A stretch of 13,836 nucleotides of DNA from CAYMOV01 sp964392085 (lineage in GTDB: Bacteria; Oederibacteriota; Muellerivitia; Muellerivitales; Muellerivitaceae), in NCBI GenBank assembly GCA_964392085.1, contig CAYMOV010000065.1, positions 1 to 13,836 on the forward strand, written 5' to 3'. How positions within the stretch are numbered: the stretch's first letter is position 1; each line of letters begins with the position of its first letter. Below are positions 13,560 through 13,836 of the stretch, piece after piece. The notes under the pieces were generated by a model. The model saw nothing but the letters and a program-made list of their open reading frames with translations, made no database searches and was not told the origin of the DNA. The position numbers and the translations under genes were made by a program.

Positions 13560-13836
13560 ATGGAAGATGGAGAAATTGTTACGCCTAGTGAAGGCACAAC
13601 CCCGAAAGTGATCAGAGGTGCATTACAAGTCATTGGTGGTGCTATTCCATTTGCGGGTGGTTTATTTTCAGCAGCTGCTGGAGCATGGTCAGAAAAAGAA
13701 CAAGAGCGTGTAAACAAATTTATGCAGCATTGGTTGAAGATGATTGAGGATGAAATTCGTGAAAAAGAAAAAACAATCCTATGTAGTGTTCACAAAATAT
13801 CTTCCGGACTGTCCGGGACCAGCTTGAGAGGATTTC
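13560..13836 (+). CDS. Accessory protein of unknown function, 3' end outside window
   Basis: GGGAG at 13548-13552 lies seven bases before the ATG, and the frame stays open for 92 codons to the window edge. The AT-rich codon use differs sharply from every other gene here, a sign of recent transfer. The N-terminus has a short acidic start, then a Gly/Ala-rich hydrophobic segment (about 18-42, including I-G-G-A-I-P-F-A-G-G-L-F-S-A-A-A-G) that could enter a membrane. A charged helical stretch follows (W-S-E-K-E-Q-E-R-V-N-K-F and then D-E-I-R-E-K-E-K-T-I, ending near 74). I recall this pattern from uncharacterised proteins in accessory or defence-type regions but cannot name a family. After residue 74 the text turns to Ser/Gly-rich and the DNA turns GC-rich, so the gene may be interrupted there. 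Confidence 0.6.
   Translation, partial: MEDGEIVTPSEGTTPKVIRGALQVIGGAIPFAGGLFSAAAGAWSEKEQERVNKFMQHWLKMIEDEIREKEKTILCSVHKISSGLSGTSLRGF
13804..13816. repeat. Short palindrome near the right edge
   Basis: CCGGAC and GTCCGG flank a single T inside the last, suddenly GC-richer 40 bases. The site falls within the open frame of the accessory gene, close to where its helical pattern stops. It could be the end of an inserted element or merely chance; the window ends 20 bases later. Confidence 0.35.

Noticed and set aside
1..13836. CRISPR arrays, tRNA or rRNA genes, riboswitches
   Set aside because: I saw no regularly spaced repeats, no cloverleaf-like tRNA sequence and no rRNA or known riboswitch core on either strand.

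Overview
The window looks like chromosomal DNA of an uncultured Gram-negative bacterium. About 13.3 kb is GC-rich with strongly GC-biased third codon positions, so many long antisense shadow ORFs appear. It carries secretion signals, two probable lipoproteins and clear Shine-Dalgarno sites. I cannot name the phylum. The gene mix (DUF3142-like lipoprotein, TAXI-type binding protein, class III cyclase, TfoX-N, AlkZ-like winged-helix protein) occurs in several deltaproteobacterial-like and candidate-phylum lineages. The last ~490 bases are AT-rich and look foreign.

Layout, left to right. (1) 1-495: the 3' end of an HNH-type zinc nuclease-like gene. (2) 619-4356: an apparent operon of a 13-codon leader ORF, a DUF3142-like lipoprotein overlapping it as ATGA, and an 893-residue exported, probably lipid-anchored helical-repeat protein overlapping the lipoprotein gene by 41 nt. 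(3) 4357-4616: a spacer with a possible gene remnant and a hairpin. (4) 4617-5678: an AHSA1/SRPBCC protein and a class I O-methyltransferase-like protein. (5) 5852-7611: a membrane-anchored TAXI-family binding protein followed by a DUF3592 membrane protein. (6) 9084-7699, minus strand: a class III adenylate cyclase with one membrane segment and a C-terminal domain predicted to lie outside the membrane. (7) 9324-10461: an exported SnoaL/DUF4440-like protein and a small exported Pro/Thr-rich peptide, each followed by a strong intrinsic terminator. (8) 10628-11885: a TIGR00027/LCM-type methyltransferase and a TfoX N-terminal-domain protein. (9) 13157-12045, minus strand: a winged-helix AlkZ-like protein. 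(10) 13346-13836: an AT-rich block that opens with a cluster of TTGAC/GTCAA repeats and carries the start of an accessory gene running off the window.

Most of the GC-rich part is ordinary scattered chromosomal content, with no obvious multi-gene pathway. The best leads are the envelope operon with its coupled leader ORF, the cyclase with its uncharacterised outer domain, the AlkZ-like protein with a Q-x-Q motif, and the AT-rich island. The island's gene, and possibly the gene's disruption by another element, can only be judged with sequence beyond the right edge.
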